From an uncultured Bdellovibrionales bacterium (lineage in GTDB: Bacteria > Bdellovibrionota > Bdellovibrionia > Bdellovibrionales > UBA1609): a stretch of 32,540 nucleotides of DNA. The notes under the pieces are model-generated. The model was not told the origin of the DNA. It saw only the letters and a program-made list of their open reading frames with translations, and ran no database searches. Positions 1 to 6,836 of this stretch are shown piece by piece. The number at the start of each line of letters is the position of its first letter. Positions within the stretch are counted from its first letter, which is position 1. The translations under genes were made by a program, and so were the position numbers. The stretch covers positions 1-32,540 of the forward strand of contig CALLBC010000227.1 of the NCBI GenBank assembly GCA_938001965.1, written 5' to 3'.

Positions 1-1
1 T

Positions 2-472
2 CCGCTTTCTTCAGCAATGCTCATGGAAAAAAGCATTAAGGCCGGTAAAGTGAAAGGCAATAAAAAGAATTTACAGTTTTTAGCGCAGGCTTGGCTTGAT
101 TCTGAAGATAAGCAAAAAGCAATTAAGCATTTAAGAAAGGCGGCCTCACAGGCTCAAGATGGTAAGTTATTTGTTTTAGAAGGGCAAGTATACTTAGAGA
201 AGGGTCAATGGAATAAAGCCACTCAAGCATTTACTAAGGCCCTGCAAAAAGGCAAGCTATCTAACACTGGCCAAATTTATATGCTAAGGGGAATGGCATT
301 TACAAATGCAAACAACTTTGAAAGCGCAAAAAAAGATTTTGATAAATTAGGATCCTTTGCAAACTACACATCTCAATCAATATCGTGGTTAAATTATGTA
401 AAATTTAAAGAAGACGCTGTAAAAATCCTTTCAGGAAAAGGACAAGAAAAGGCAGCTAAAACAAAACTATAG
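2..472 (+). CDS. TPR-repeat protein, C-terminal part (probable TonB-system accessory protein)
   Basis: The reading frame is open from the first bases of the window, so this is the 3' end of a longer gene cut by the window edge; the ATG at 17 is probably internal. About 155 residues are visible. They form helical TPR-like pairs: an LAQAWLDSEDKQKAI helix pair near residues 22-37, then GQVYLEKGQWNKATQAFTKAL near 56-76, then MLRGMAFTNANNFESAKKDF near 88-107. The order and spacing resemble the C-terminus of TPR proteins encoded beside ExbB/ExbD/TonB-type energy-transduction genes, where this protein is thought to be a periplasmic accessory component. That link is from memory of the family and the partner genes are outside the window. 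A strong hairpin terminator follows the stop by 10 nt, so the gene ends its operon. Confidence 0.7.
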   Translation, partial: PLSSAMLMEKSIKAGKVKGNKKNLQFLAQAWLDSEDKQKAIKHLRKAASQAQDGKLFVLEGQVYLEKGQWNKATQAFTKALQKGKLSNTGQIYMLRGMAFTNANNFESAKKDFDKLGSFANYTSQSISWLNYVKFKEDAVKILSGKGQEKAAKTKL

Positions 473-481
473 CCAAGTTCC

Positions 482-544
482 CAAAAGGTACGCCGATACT
501 TTCTACGAAGCGATGGGTCATAGGAAGTATCGGCGTACTTTTTG
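482..544 (+). terminator. Long hairpin terminator after the TPR gene
   Basis: The arms 482-505 and 521-544 pair over 24 positions, with a 14-bp perfect GC-containing core (488-501 with 525-538). Two pairs (487/539 and 502/524) are G-U wobbles if the plus strand is transcribed. The loop is 15 nt. An A-run starts the left arm and a T-run (539-543) ends the right arm, so it could terminate from both sides; the gene on the other side (567-1118) converges on it. Confidence 0.8.
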
Positions 545-566
545 TAAGATATTATTATAATAAATT

Positions 567-1118
567 TTAAATCAATTTTAATAAAAGCTCATTAAATTCT
601 TTCTGCTCCATAAGTTTGATGCAAGATTCAGGTTGTTTTTTTAAACTTGGAACTGTATCAATCTTCCCAGCTCTTAGAAATATAGAATATATTTCGTTCT
701 TGTTTAGGTCGTATATAGGAGTAGGGCTTATTTTTTGGAGAGTTGCATTTGTACAATAGAGTTTAGTTTCTTCTTGGAGAATTTCGTGCACAGAGATACG
801 TTTACAACCATTGAACTCAGAAACATCCATATGCCTCTTGAATGTTCGTTTTCTATAGGTAAGTCTACGTCCGCTTACAACAGTTCAAGATATAGCTATA
901 GAATTATTATCTTTCACAGTTTTTTCGTCTGAAGTTACTAGTAAGTCACTAAAAATTCTAGTTCCTTGTGAGTCCATGCATTTAACAAGGTATGTTCCGT
1001 CTTGAGAGTTAGCAACATCTCTAGTTTGCAAATTATTTTCTTCAATCTTACTGTTCTGGATGCAACTCATTAAAAATATAGTAGCTAGAAGTAGACAGCT
1101 GTTTAATAGTAATTTCAT
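567..1118 (-). pseudogene. Small lipoprotein gene interrupted by an in-frame TGA
   Basis: A start at 1118 sits 4 nt after a GAGGT site. It opens a 77-codon frame with a lipoprotein signal peptide ending LMSC (Cys19), stopped by TGA at 885-887. The same frame then continues without another stop to 567, giving 106 more codons that include the ATG at 830. Read through, the product would be a 183-residue lipoprotein with several cysteines (KCMDS, NGCKR, LYCTN, ESCIK). The downstream part has no convincing ribosome site of its own at 830. The simplest reading is a gene inactivated by one nonsense change, or a sequencing error; readthrough is possible but unsupported. I recognise no domain family. 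A hairpin at 482-544 lies beyond its 3' end. Confidence 0.6.
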
Positions 1119-1216
1119 TTAGACCTCGATTGAAAAATATTATATATAATATTAAACTATATAAAAATTAACAGCAATTTTATCCTATACTAATGTCTCG
1201 GCACATTTTTCACTTT

Positions 1217-2308
1217 TTAAAGTTCTTTAAATGGCTGTACCTGCATAATTTTACCACTATCCGTTGAAAAGTAGAGCCAGCCATCAGGCCCTGATTGAAC
1301 TTGTCTTACTCTCTCATTTAATGATTTAAATAAAACCTCTTGTTCCACAACTTTACCATTTGTAATTTTTAATCGTCTTAGATGTTGTGAGCCCAAAGCT
1401 GCAATGAATAAATGATTTTTCCATTTTGGTAATTTATTTGATTTATAAAATGCCATTCCAGATGGTGAAATACTAGGAACCCAATAAGTTAAAGGTTGTT
1501 CCATTCCTTTTTGACTTTTTTTACCGATACTTAAGCCATAATACTCTTTTCCATAAGTAATCACAGGCCAGCCATAATTTTGTGAGCGTTTAATTAAATT
1601 TAATTCATCTCCACCTTTTGGGCCAAATTCAACACTGTAAATATTTCCTGTAGCAATATCTAAATCAATCCCTTGAGGGTTTCTGTGTCCAAGACTCCAA
1701 ATTTCAGGAAGCACATTTTTTTTACTTGTAAATGGGTTGTCCGTTGCTGGTTTACCATCAAGAGTTAGCCTTAGTATTTTACCATTATGAAATGATAGAT
1801 TTTGGGCATACTTTCGTTTTCCGCGGTCGCCAATAGTCATAAAGAGATGATTGTTTTTAATTAATACTCTAGAACCAAAGTGTCTACTTGTGTTACCTTT
1901 AACTTTAGCTCTAAAAATTGTTGTAAGTCCTAAAAGAGTTTTATTTTTATATATTCCCCTAGCCAGTGAAGTGGTGTACTCACCACCATATTTTTCACTA
2001 TAAGTGAGGTAAACATACTTTTTACCTGCTTTAGTATGTATATAAACATCGAGGAGTCCACCTTGGCCTCCGGCTTTTACTACAGGAGTATTTAACTTTA
2101 CTTTTTCTTTAGTTTTTACGTTGTAATAGTATAGTTCTCCTTTTCTTAGGGTAGCTAAGAATTCATTTTCATTAATAAAGCTAAAGCCCCAAACTACATC
2201 ATTAAAGCTTGTAATTGTTTGTGCTTGGTAAGAGCTTTTTGCATTAATTGAGAAGGGAAAAATGAAAATAGAATTAAGCAGAATCAAAAAAATAATTGTA
2301 CGTATCAT
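1217..2308 (-). CDS. PQQ-dependent sugar dehydrogenase family protein (YliI/GSDH-like)
   Basis: A 363-residue exported protein of the glucose/sorbosone dehydrogenase family, a six-bladed beta-propeller that oxidises aldose sugars in the periplasm using PQQ. An N-terminal signal peptide (about residues 1-23) is followed by family landmarks: a GGQGGLLDV segment near 80-88, HFGSRV and MTIGDRG near 142-163, SLGHRNPQGIDLD near 206-218, and GGDELNLI followed by NYGWPV near 231-250. The length is normal for the soluble aldose dehydrogenase branch. It stands alone, facing away from the gene at 2463, so the 154-nt gap at 2309-2462 probably holds promoters in both directions. Substrate, and whether the cell makes PQQ, cannot be told from here. 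The ribosome site before the ATG is weak. Confidence 0.85.
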   Translation of the reverse strand: MIRTIIFLILLNSIFIFPFSINAKSSYQAQTITSFNDVVWGFSFINENEFLATLRKGELYYYNVKTKEKVKLNTPVVKAGGQGGLLDVYIHTKAGKKYVYLTYSEKYGGEYTTSLARGIYKNKTLLGLTTIFRAKVKGNTSRHFGSRVLIKNNHLFMTIGDRGKRKYAQNLSFHNGKILRLTLDGKPATDNPFTSKKNVLPEIWSLGHRNPQGIDLDIATGNIYSVEFGPKGGDELNLIKRSQNYGWPVITYGKEYYGLSIGKKSQKGMEQPLTYWVPSISPSGMAFYKSNKLPKWKNHLFIAALGSQHLRRLKITNGKVVEQEVLFKSLNERVRQVQSGPDGWLYFSTDSGKIMQVQPFKEL

Positions 2309-2462
2309 TGCTCAACTGTAAATAACTCAAGTTAGACATGCAACAGTCCTTGGATATTAATAATTGACCTAGACCATGGCCGAGGTTGCAGTTTGCGATG
2401 TACTTAACTTCTAAATAAGATCGAGTAGTTAATTTATTAAAGACCACTCTAAGGAGAGAAAT

Positions 2463-2879
2463 ATGAAATTAATAATTTTATTACTACTAGCATGTACATT
2501 TTCAGTTCAAGTATTTGCAAATTCGAAACAATACAAAATTGAATCTGAAGTTTACATTGATGGCGAGTTAGTTTCTTCTCCTATGATACTAGTTATGGGT
2601 GTTAATCAAGCTGAAATAAGCCAAACTAGTGATTCACGCACAATAAGATTAACTCACAACATAGTTAAAAACGATGGTACTTATGACAGCGGTGATGTCA
2701 TTTTAAAATCAAAACTTGAAGTGATTAAAGGGGAAACTAAACAAACTATACAATCTATTAACTCATTTACTTATGGGGAGCAAAAGCAGTTAATTCACGG
2801 ATGGCTTTCAAAGACTGTGAATGATAACCCACCAGTTGAGTCATCATTAAGGGTAAAGTCTAAAGTCACTAAAATGTAG
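2463..2879 (+). CDS. Small exported protein of unknown function
   Basis: A 138-residue protein with a clear Sec signal peptide (about residues 1-19, cleaved near VFANS). A strong AAGGAG site sits 7 nt before the ATG. The mature part is polar and strand-rich, including the segment YKIESEVYIDGELVSSPMI, with no cysteines, so it is probably a periplasmic beta-rich domain. I do not recognise the family. It is transcribed away from the sugar dehydrogenase and its reading frame is intact. Confidence 0.7.
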   Translation: MKLIILLLLACTFSVQVFANSKQYKIESEVYIDGELVSSPMILVMGVNQAEISQTSDSRTIRLTHNIVKNDGTYDSGDVILKSKLEVIKGETKQTIQSINSFTYGEQKQLIHGWLSKTVNDNPPVESSLRVKSKVTKM

Positions 2880-3067
2880 GCTATGAAAGGCATGTTTGAA
2901 ATTATCAACGCTTCTGGATACTGCTTAGATCCTAATAGTTTGTAGTGAGAAAGGAATAATAAAAATAGAATCACAGAATTTTTTAATGATATTAATTGTT
3001 TAGGTGTTAGGTTTTAAGTAGGCACTCTTAATGAATACTTTTTAGACTTAAAATAAAAATACCTTTA

Positions 3068-3081
3068 CAAGGTATACCTTG
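3068..3081. promoter_or_regulatory. 14-bp perfect palindrome, candidate HigA operator
   Basis: CAAGGTATACCTTG is its own reverse complement and ends one base before the ATG at 3082 of the toxin gene. HigA antitoxins commonly repress their own promoter by binding such palindromes. A possible -10 (TAAAAT, 3049-3054) lies just upstream, without a convincing -35. The operator role is inferred from position. Confidence 0.5.
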
Positions 3082-3393
3082 ATGAGGTACAATTGGATTG
3101 TGGCTATTCAATCCTTCTCTGATAAATCAACTGAAATATTTTTCGTTACTGGTAAAATTGGCAAAGGCGTAAAGTGGAAGAATATTTCTAAAATAGCTCT
3201 TAGAAAATTAGATATGATAAATTACTCCTTAATATTGAGTGATTTAAGGTCACCACCCAATAATAAACTTGAAGCTTTGAAGGGAAACTTAAAGGGTTAC
3301 CACAGTATTCGGATTAATGACCAATGGAGAGTAGTATTTAAGTGGGCTAAAAATGGCCCTGAACAAGTTAAAATAATTGATTACCATAAGTGA
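3082..3393 (+). CDS. higB: HigB-family toxin (RelE-fold mRNA interferase)
   Basis: Toxin of a type II system that cuts mRNA, usually on the ribosome. Family landmarks are IQSFSDK near the start, ALRKLDMI, DLRSPPNNKLEALKG, and SIRINDQWRVVFKW toward the C-terminus, ending in DYHK. This is the classic HigB pattern of a basic surface with conserved Arg and His residues. From the ATG at 3082 it has 103 residues. A GTG at 3100 would give 97 residues starting MAIQSF, which matches the usual family N-terminus better, although its spacing from GAGG at 3084-3087 is long. The antitoxin gene follows after 7 nt, so the order is toxin first, as in other higBA loci. Confidence 0.9.
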   Translation: MRYNWIVAIQSFSDKSTEIFFVTGKIGKGVKWKNISKIALRKLDMINYSLILSDLRSPPNNKLEALKGNLKGYHSIRINDQWRVVFKWAKNGPEQVKIIDYHK

Positions 3394-3400
3394 GGTTATT

Positions 3401-3691
3401 ATGAAAACATTAAGAGCTCCAGTAACTCCTGGAGAAATTTTAAATGAAGAGTTTTTACAGCCATTAAATATGACTCAAAAGCAATTAGCTAAGCACATCG
3501 GTTGTGACGTTAAAGTTATCAATCGTATTGTTAACAGCAAATCGGCAGTAACTGCTGAGATGGCGTTAAAATTAGGAGCAACTTTAAATACTACACCTGA
3601 GTTTTGGCTAAATGCTCAAAAAGCAATTGATGTATTTGAGGCTAGACAAAAAGTAGGGAAGTTACCTAAACCGATTTTTCAAGCCAGTTAA
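3401..3691 (+). CDS. higA: HigA-family antitoxin (HTH/XRE)
   Basis: Antitoxin of 96 residues, starting at the ATG at 3401 (SD GAGG at 3392-3395 overlapping the end of higB) rather than at the upstream in-frame ATG at 3377, which lies inside higB. It begins with the family segment PVTPGEILNEEFLQP. A helix-turn-helix follows (MTQKQLAKHIGCDVKVINRIVN, about residues 25-46), then TPEFWLNAQKAIDV. It should bind and neutralise HigB and repress the pair through the palindrome at 3068-3081. The gene is intact, so the module is probably functional. Confidence 0.9.
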   Translation: MKTLRAPVTPGEILNEEFLQPLNMTQKQLAKHIGCDVKVINRIVNSKSAVTAEMALKLGATLNTTPEFWLNAQKAIDVFEARQKVGKLPKPIFQAS

Positions 3692-3831
3692 CTAAGTTAC
3701 TAATGCTCTCTTTCAAGTTTAATAGTTTATAGACTTAGTACTTATTTTTGACTTGCTCCAGGGCTGACTAAAAAGCATTATTATCTTTAATAAAATGTAA
3801 CCTGCGTATTGGAATTAATCCGTGTAACTTT

Positions 3832-4836
3832 TTAGAAATCTTTTATTTGATTACCTTGTGGGCCAAAGACCCAAAAATCTGCCATAGCATCATATCTAAA
3901 CTCATCTGCCTGCATAATGGAAAGAACTTTTGGGGGCAAGCTTTTGCTAGAAAAGAGCTTCAAGTCTGTTGCCTTTAAAAATTGTGTGATTTTGATAAGC
4001 ATTATCTCATAGTAGTCTCGATCTCCAGGAAGGTCTGCAACCCCTAAGAAGGTTGTTCCATTCATTACACTAGCGACTTTACTTTTTTGATCTAGGTACT
4101 TATGCCATGAAAGTGCTGACCACCATGGAAATGAAAATGAATCTCGAAGTGTATGGTTTCCGCCGACTTGCAGTATTGATTTTTTATTACGAGTGCAGTT
4201 GATAGCATTTTTAGCTAAATATATTTCTCGGTCCCAATTTTCTTCTGACAGGATAACCTCTTCAATAGTTAATTTAGAAATTTTCTTAATTTTATCTTTT
4301 TCTTTTTGAGAAAGCTGCTGAATTCTACGCCTTTTCTCTTGAAGTCGCTCATCTACTCTTCCTCTACTTGGGCCTGAATAGCTATCCGGAGTGCCATCCT
4401 GATAGAAAAAGCCCACTTCAATTGGGCAAACATCAAAGCGATCTTTGTAATCTAATTTTAATAACCGTAAAGTGCGCAGTAAACTTTGAATATTAGGATC
4501 ACTGGTCCATCCGTAAATTTCTTTAAAATATTTGTTTTCTAGATTCGATTTTGGAAGTGCGGCAGGGTCTAGGAGATACTTTTGTAAAATTTTATTATTA
4601 GCTACCCAAAATGATTCAGATGCAAAAACACTAATTTTTCCACTTCGAACTAAATTTTCAACAAGTTCAGGGAAATAATTTCGATGCGAATCAGTTTCAT
4701 GATCTTCACCAATATAAATAACACTGTATTCATTAAAAATTTCTGAAAACTGATTTATTAGTTTATTACAATATCCACTAACAGGTATAAGAATAAACAA
4801 AAGTACTATAATTTTTTTAAATATTACATTTCTCAT
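3832..4836 (-). CDS. ChaN-like exported protein (haem-binding uptake / EreA-like fold)
   Basis: A 334-residue protein with a signal peptide (about 1-23) and a good AGAGG ribosome site. The start of the mature domain has YIGEDHETDSHRNYF, close to the GE-x-H motif of ChaN (Cofac_haem_bdg) and related proteins. Later come VFASESFW near residue 80 and VGGNHTLRDSF near 224, the place where ChaN proteins carry a second conserved His. ChaN is an iron-regulated surface lipoprotein that binds haem; this protein lacks a lipobox cysteine, so it is probably periplasmic. A Lys/Glu-rich helical insert (about 165-195) sits mid-protein. The haem role is a family-level guess. The gene converges with higA and diverges from the ftsW operon. 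Confidence 0.55.
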   Translation of the reverse strand: MRNVIFKKIIVLLFILIPVSGYCNKLINQFSEIFNEYSVIYIGEDHETDSHRNYFPELVENLVRSGKISVFASESFWVANNKILQKYLLDPAALPKSNLENKYFKEIYGWTSDPNIQSLLRTLRLLKLDYKDRFDVCPIEVGFFYQDGTPDSYSGPSRGRVDERLQEKRRRIQQLSQKEKDKIKKISKLTIEEVILSEENWDREIYLAKNAINCTRNKKSILQVGGNHTLRDSFSFPWWSALSWHKYLDQKSKVASVMNGTTFLGVADLPGDRDYYEIMLIKITQFLKATDLKLFSSKSLPPKVLSIMQADEFRYDAMADFWVFGPQGNQIKDF

Positions 4837-4940
4837 TAGGTAAACCTCTCATAAAAAAATATCTTAGTAAAGATCCTCTGGGGTCATAAATTACTACGAC
4901 TAAAGTATTAAAAAGATATAAAAGCAGCCCATGGTCCGGC

Positions 4941-4956
4941 TTTTAAGTACTTAAAA
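4941..4956. promoter_or_regulatory. 16-bp perfect palindrome upstream of the ftsW operon
   Basis: TTTTAAGTACTTAAAA is exactly self-complementary. It lies in the divergent gap between the ChaN-like gene and the lipoprotein-ftsW operon, 5 bp before a second palindrome. It may be a protein-binding site; no regulator can be named. Confidence 0.4.
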
Positions 4957-4961
4957 TTGTT

Positions 4962-4980
4962 AAGTTAATGGCATTAACTT
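4962..4980. promoter_or_regulatory. 19-bp palindrome, candidate operator and promoter of the lipoprotein-ftsW operon
   Basis: The arms AAGTTAATG (4962-4970) and CATTAACTT (4972-4980) are perfect, around one central base. The right arm includes TTAACT (4975-4980), a possible -35. TATGCT at 4997-5002 would be a -10 at 16-bp spacing, each with 4 of 6 consensus bases. A regulator bound here would block that promoter. The promoter call is weak; the palindrome itself is plain. Confidence 0.4.
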
Positions 4981-5049
4981 GAGTCTTTTTTTGTTCTATG
5001 CTTCCATAGATAAGAACCAATTTTTTAATATGTAGAGGGAGATTTTGGA

Positions 5050-5703
5050 ATGAAGTATTTATTATTAAGTGCAGTGGCTTTAGTGTTTGCAGTGAGTTGT
5101 TCATCAAAAGAAAAAGTGGTTGAAAAAGCACCATTAGTTGTTAAAGAGCCTGTTAAAAAATTGCCAGAGTCATTACCGCCAGTTGTGACTGATACTTCTG
5201 CACCAGCTCCAGAAACAAACACTGATGATGGTGGTTTACCAGATATTACTGGTAATAGTTTATTAGATGTTAACTGTGCAGCCGGACAAGATCAGCGTAC
5301 AATTAGTCTATTAGAAAGAACAGATGCCAGTGGTTGGGGAGTTACTTATACTAAGTTTGGAACAACAAAAACAATTGCCGTTGCTAGAAATGACAAAGGC
5401 TTTTGTGAAGAGATAGTGTCGCGAGTAAAGGGAACATTACAATCAGCAGGGTTTCAGTGTGATGGTGATGTTGAGGCATCTGCCCCAGCTGCTGCCGGTG
5501 AAACTAGTACTGAGGAAAAATCGTTGATGGACAAAGCTAAGGATGCTGCAGGATCTGCCGCTGATGGAGCCGGATCAATGATGGATAAAGCCAAAGATGC
5601 AGCTGGTTCTGCAGCTGAAGCTGTAAAAGATGGAGCAGGTTCAGTGGTCGATAAGGCTAAAGACGCTGCAGGTTCTGCTGCTGATGCAGTGAAAGGCGAA
5701 TAA
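5050..5703 (+). CDS. Lipoprotein with three C-terminal DKAKDAAGSAA repeats
   Basis: A 217-residue lipoprotein: a signal peptide ending AVSC (Cys17), then a Lys/Pro-rich linker (about 20-60). A small domain with three Cys follows (about 67-142, including the segments NCAAGQDQR and GWGVTYTKFG). The C-terminal tail at 161-217 carries three copies of DKAKDAAGSAA (from residues 161, 179 and 201). Such alanine/lysine repeats resemble LEA-like or apolipoprotein-like amphipathic helices and could lie along membrane or peptidoglycan. The GGGAG site and the ATG at 5050 fit. Its TAA overlaps the ftsW ATG by one base, so the two are probably translationally coupled and the protein may act in the envelope at division. 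I recognise no named family. Confidence 0.75.
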   Translation: MKYLLLSAVALVFAVSCSSKEKVVEKAPLVVKEPVKKLPESLPPVVTDTSAPAPETNTDDGGLPDITGNSLLDVNCAAGQDQRTISLLERTDASGWGVTYTKFGTTKTIAVARNDKGFCEEIVSRVKGTLQSAGFQCDGDVEASAPAAAGETSTEEKSLMDKAKDAAGSAADGAGSMMDKAKDAAGSAAEAVKDGAGSVVDKAKDAAGSAADAVKGE

Positions 5704-6818
5704 TGTTAAGTAAACTTGATAAGGGTCTGTTACTGGCCCTTATTTTTTTGATGGGTTTAGGTTTAGTTCAAGTTTACTCATCAAGTTATGTATATGCCGG
5801 TGAAAAATTTGGTGATGCTCTTCACTTTTTCTATCGACAATTTGCCTTTGCCACACTTGGGATTGTAGTATTGTTTGTAACTAGCCACATGCCGTGGAAA
5901 CTTTTTGAAAAATATGGAGTGTTAATCTGGGGAGCTGCTTTTGTAGGTATTATCCTCACATTTGTACCTGGTTTGTCTATTGAGGCAGGAGGTGCAGCTA
6001 GATGGTTAAAAATGCCCATGGGGCAACGCTTTGAACCATCGGAGTTGTTTAAAGTCACCTGGCCATTGTTTTTAGCCACCATTTTATTTAAAGACTTTAA
6101 AATTCTAGGGCAATGGAAGTGGCCTGTGATGGTCTCTATAATTTTAACTTCCTTTTTTCTATTATTAAAGCAGCCTGATTTTGGAACTGTTGTTATATGC
6201 ACACTCAGTTTAATAACAATACTTTTTTGTTTTGGGATTAAATGGAGATATATTAGTTCTGGGTTGATTGTTGCAATTCCTGCAGCTGTTATTTTAGTTT
6301 TATCGTCACCATACCGCTATAAAAGAATTGTTGCTTTTATTGATCCATGGGCCGATCCATCGCAAAAAGGGTTTCAGGTTATACAGAGTCTTTTAGGGTA
6401 TTACTCAGGTGGTCTATTTGGTAATGGATTGGGGCAAGGTCAGGCAAAATTGTTTTTTCTTCCTGAAGCACATACTGATTTCACATTGGCAGTGCTTGGT
6501 GAGGAGATTGGGTTTGTTGGCTTTGCTGCTGTAATACTAGTGTATGGGTTTATTGTTTTTAGAGGTGTGCAGATTTCATTTAGAGCTAATGCTGGTTTTC
6601 AGCAAATGGTTGCCTTAGGGGTGACAGTTATTTTTGCATTTTCTGTATTTATAAATGCAGGTGTGACGTTGGGAATGTTGCCAACAAAAGGTTTAGCATT
6701 ACCTTTTTTAAGTTACGGTGGCTCCTCTTTAGTTTGTGCCTGTTTTATGATTGGGCTCTTACTAAATATAGAAAAACAAAAAAAACAATCAGTTTTTAAG
6801 CGTACAAAATACAAATAA
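5703..6818 (+). CDS. ftsW: FtsW, septal peptidoglycan glycosyltransferase (SEDS)
   Basis: A 371-residue polytopic inner-membrane protein of the SEDS family (FtsW/RodA/SpoVE), which polymerises lipid II at the septum with its partner class B PBP. About ten hydrophobic segments are visible. Family motifs include GLVQVYSSS near residues 20-28, the GGAARWLKMPMGQRFEPSEL region near 97-116, KQPDFGT near 155, and a C-terminal LPFLSYGGSS near 334-343. FtsW rather than RodA is favoured by the following murG-murC-murB-ftsQAZ genes. Its start overlaps the stop of the lipoprotein gene (TAATG). Its PBP partner ftsI is not in the window. Confidence 0.93.
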   Translation: MLSKLDKGLLLALIFLMGLGLVQVYSSSYVYAGEKFGDALHFFYRQFAFATLGIVVLFVTSHMPWKLFEKYGVLIWGAAFVGIILTFVPGLSIEAGGAARWLKMPMGQRFEPSELFKVTWPLFLATILFKDFKILGQWKWPVMVSIILTSFFLLLKQPDFGTVVICTLSLITILFCFGIKWRYISSGLIVAIPAAVILVLSSPYRYKRIVAFIDPWADPSQKGFQVIQSLLGYYSGGLFGNGLGQGQAKLFFLPEAHTDFTLAVLGEEIGFVGFAAVILVYGFIVFRGVQISFRANAGFQQMVALGVTVIFAFSVFINAGVTLGMLPTKGLALPFLSYGGSSLVCACFMIGLLLNIEKQKKQSVFKRTKYK

Positions 6819-6836
6819 ACAATAAGAGGTAATTCT

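Noticed and set aside
482-544. CRISPR-like repeat
   Set aside because: It is a single hairpin with no repeated units or spacers.
885-887. TGA as a selenocysteine codon in the interrupted lipoprotein gene
   Set aside because: No SECIS-like hairpin is seen just downstream and the protein resembles no selenoprotein; a nonsense change is simpler.
5025-5222. Minus-strand frame opposite the lipoprotein before ftsW
   Set aside because: It lies within the coding strand of a well-supported lipoprotein gene and its promoter; low-complexity shadow.
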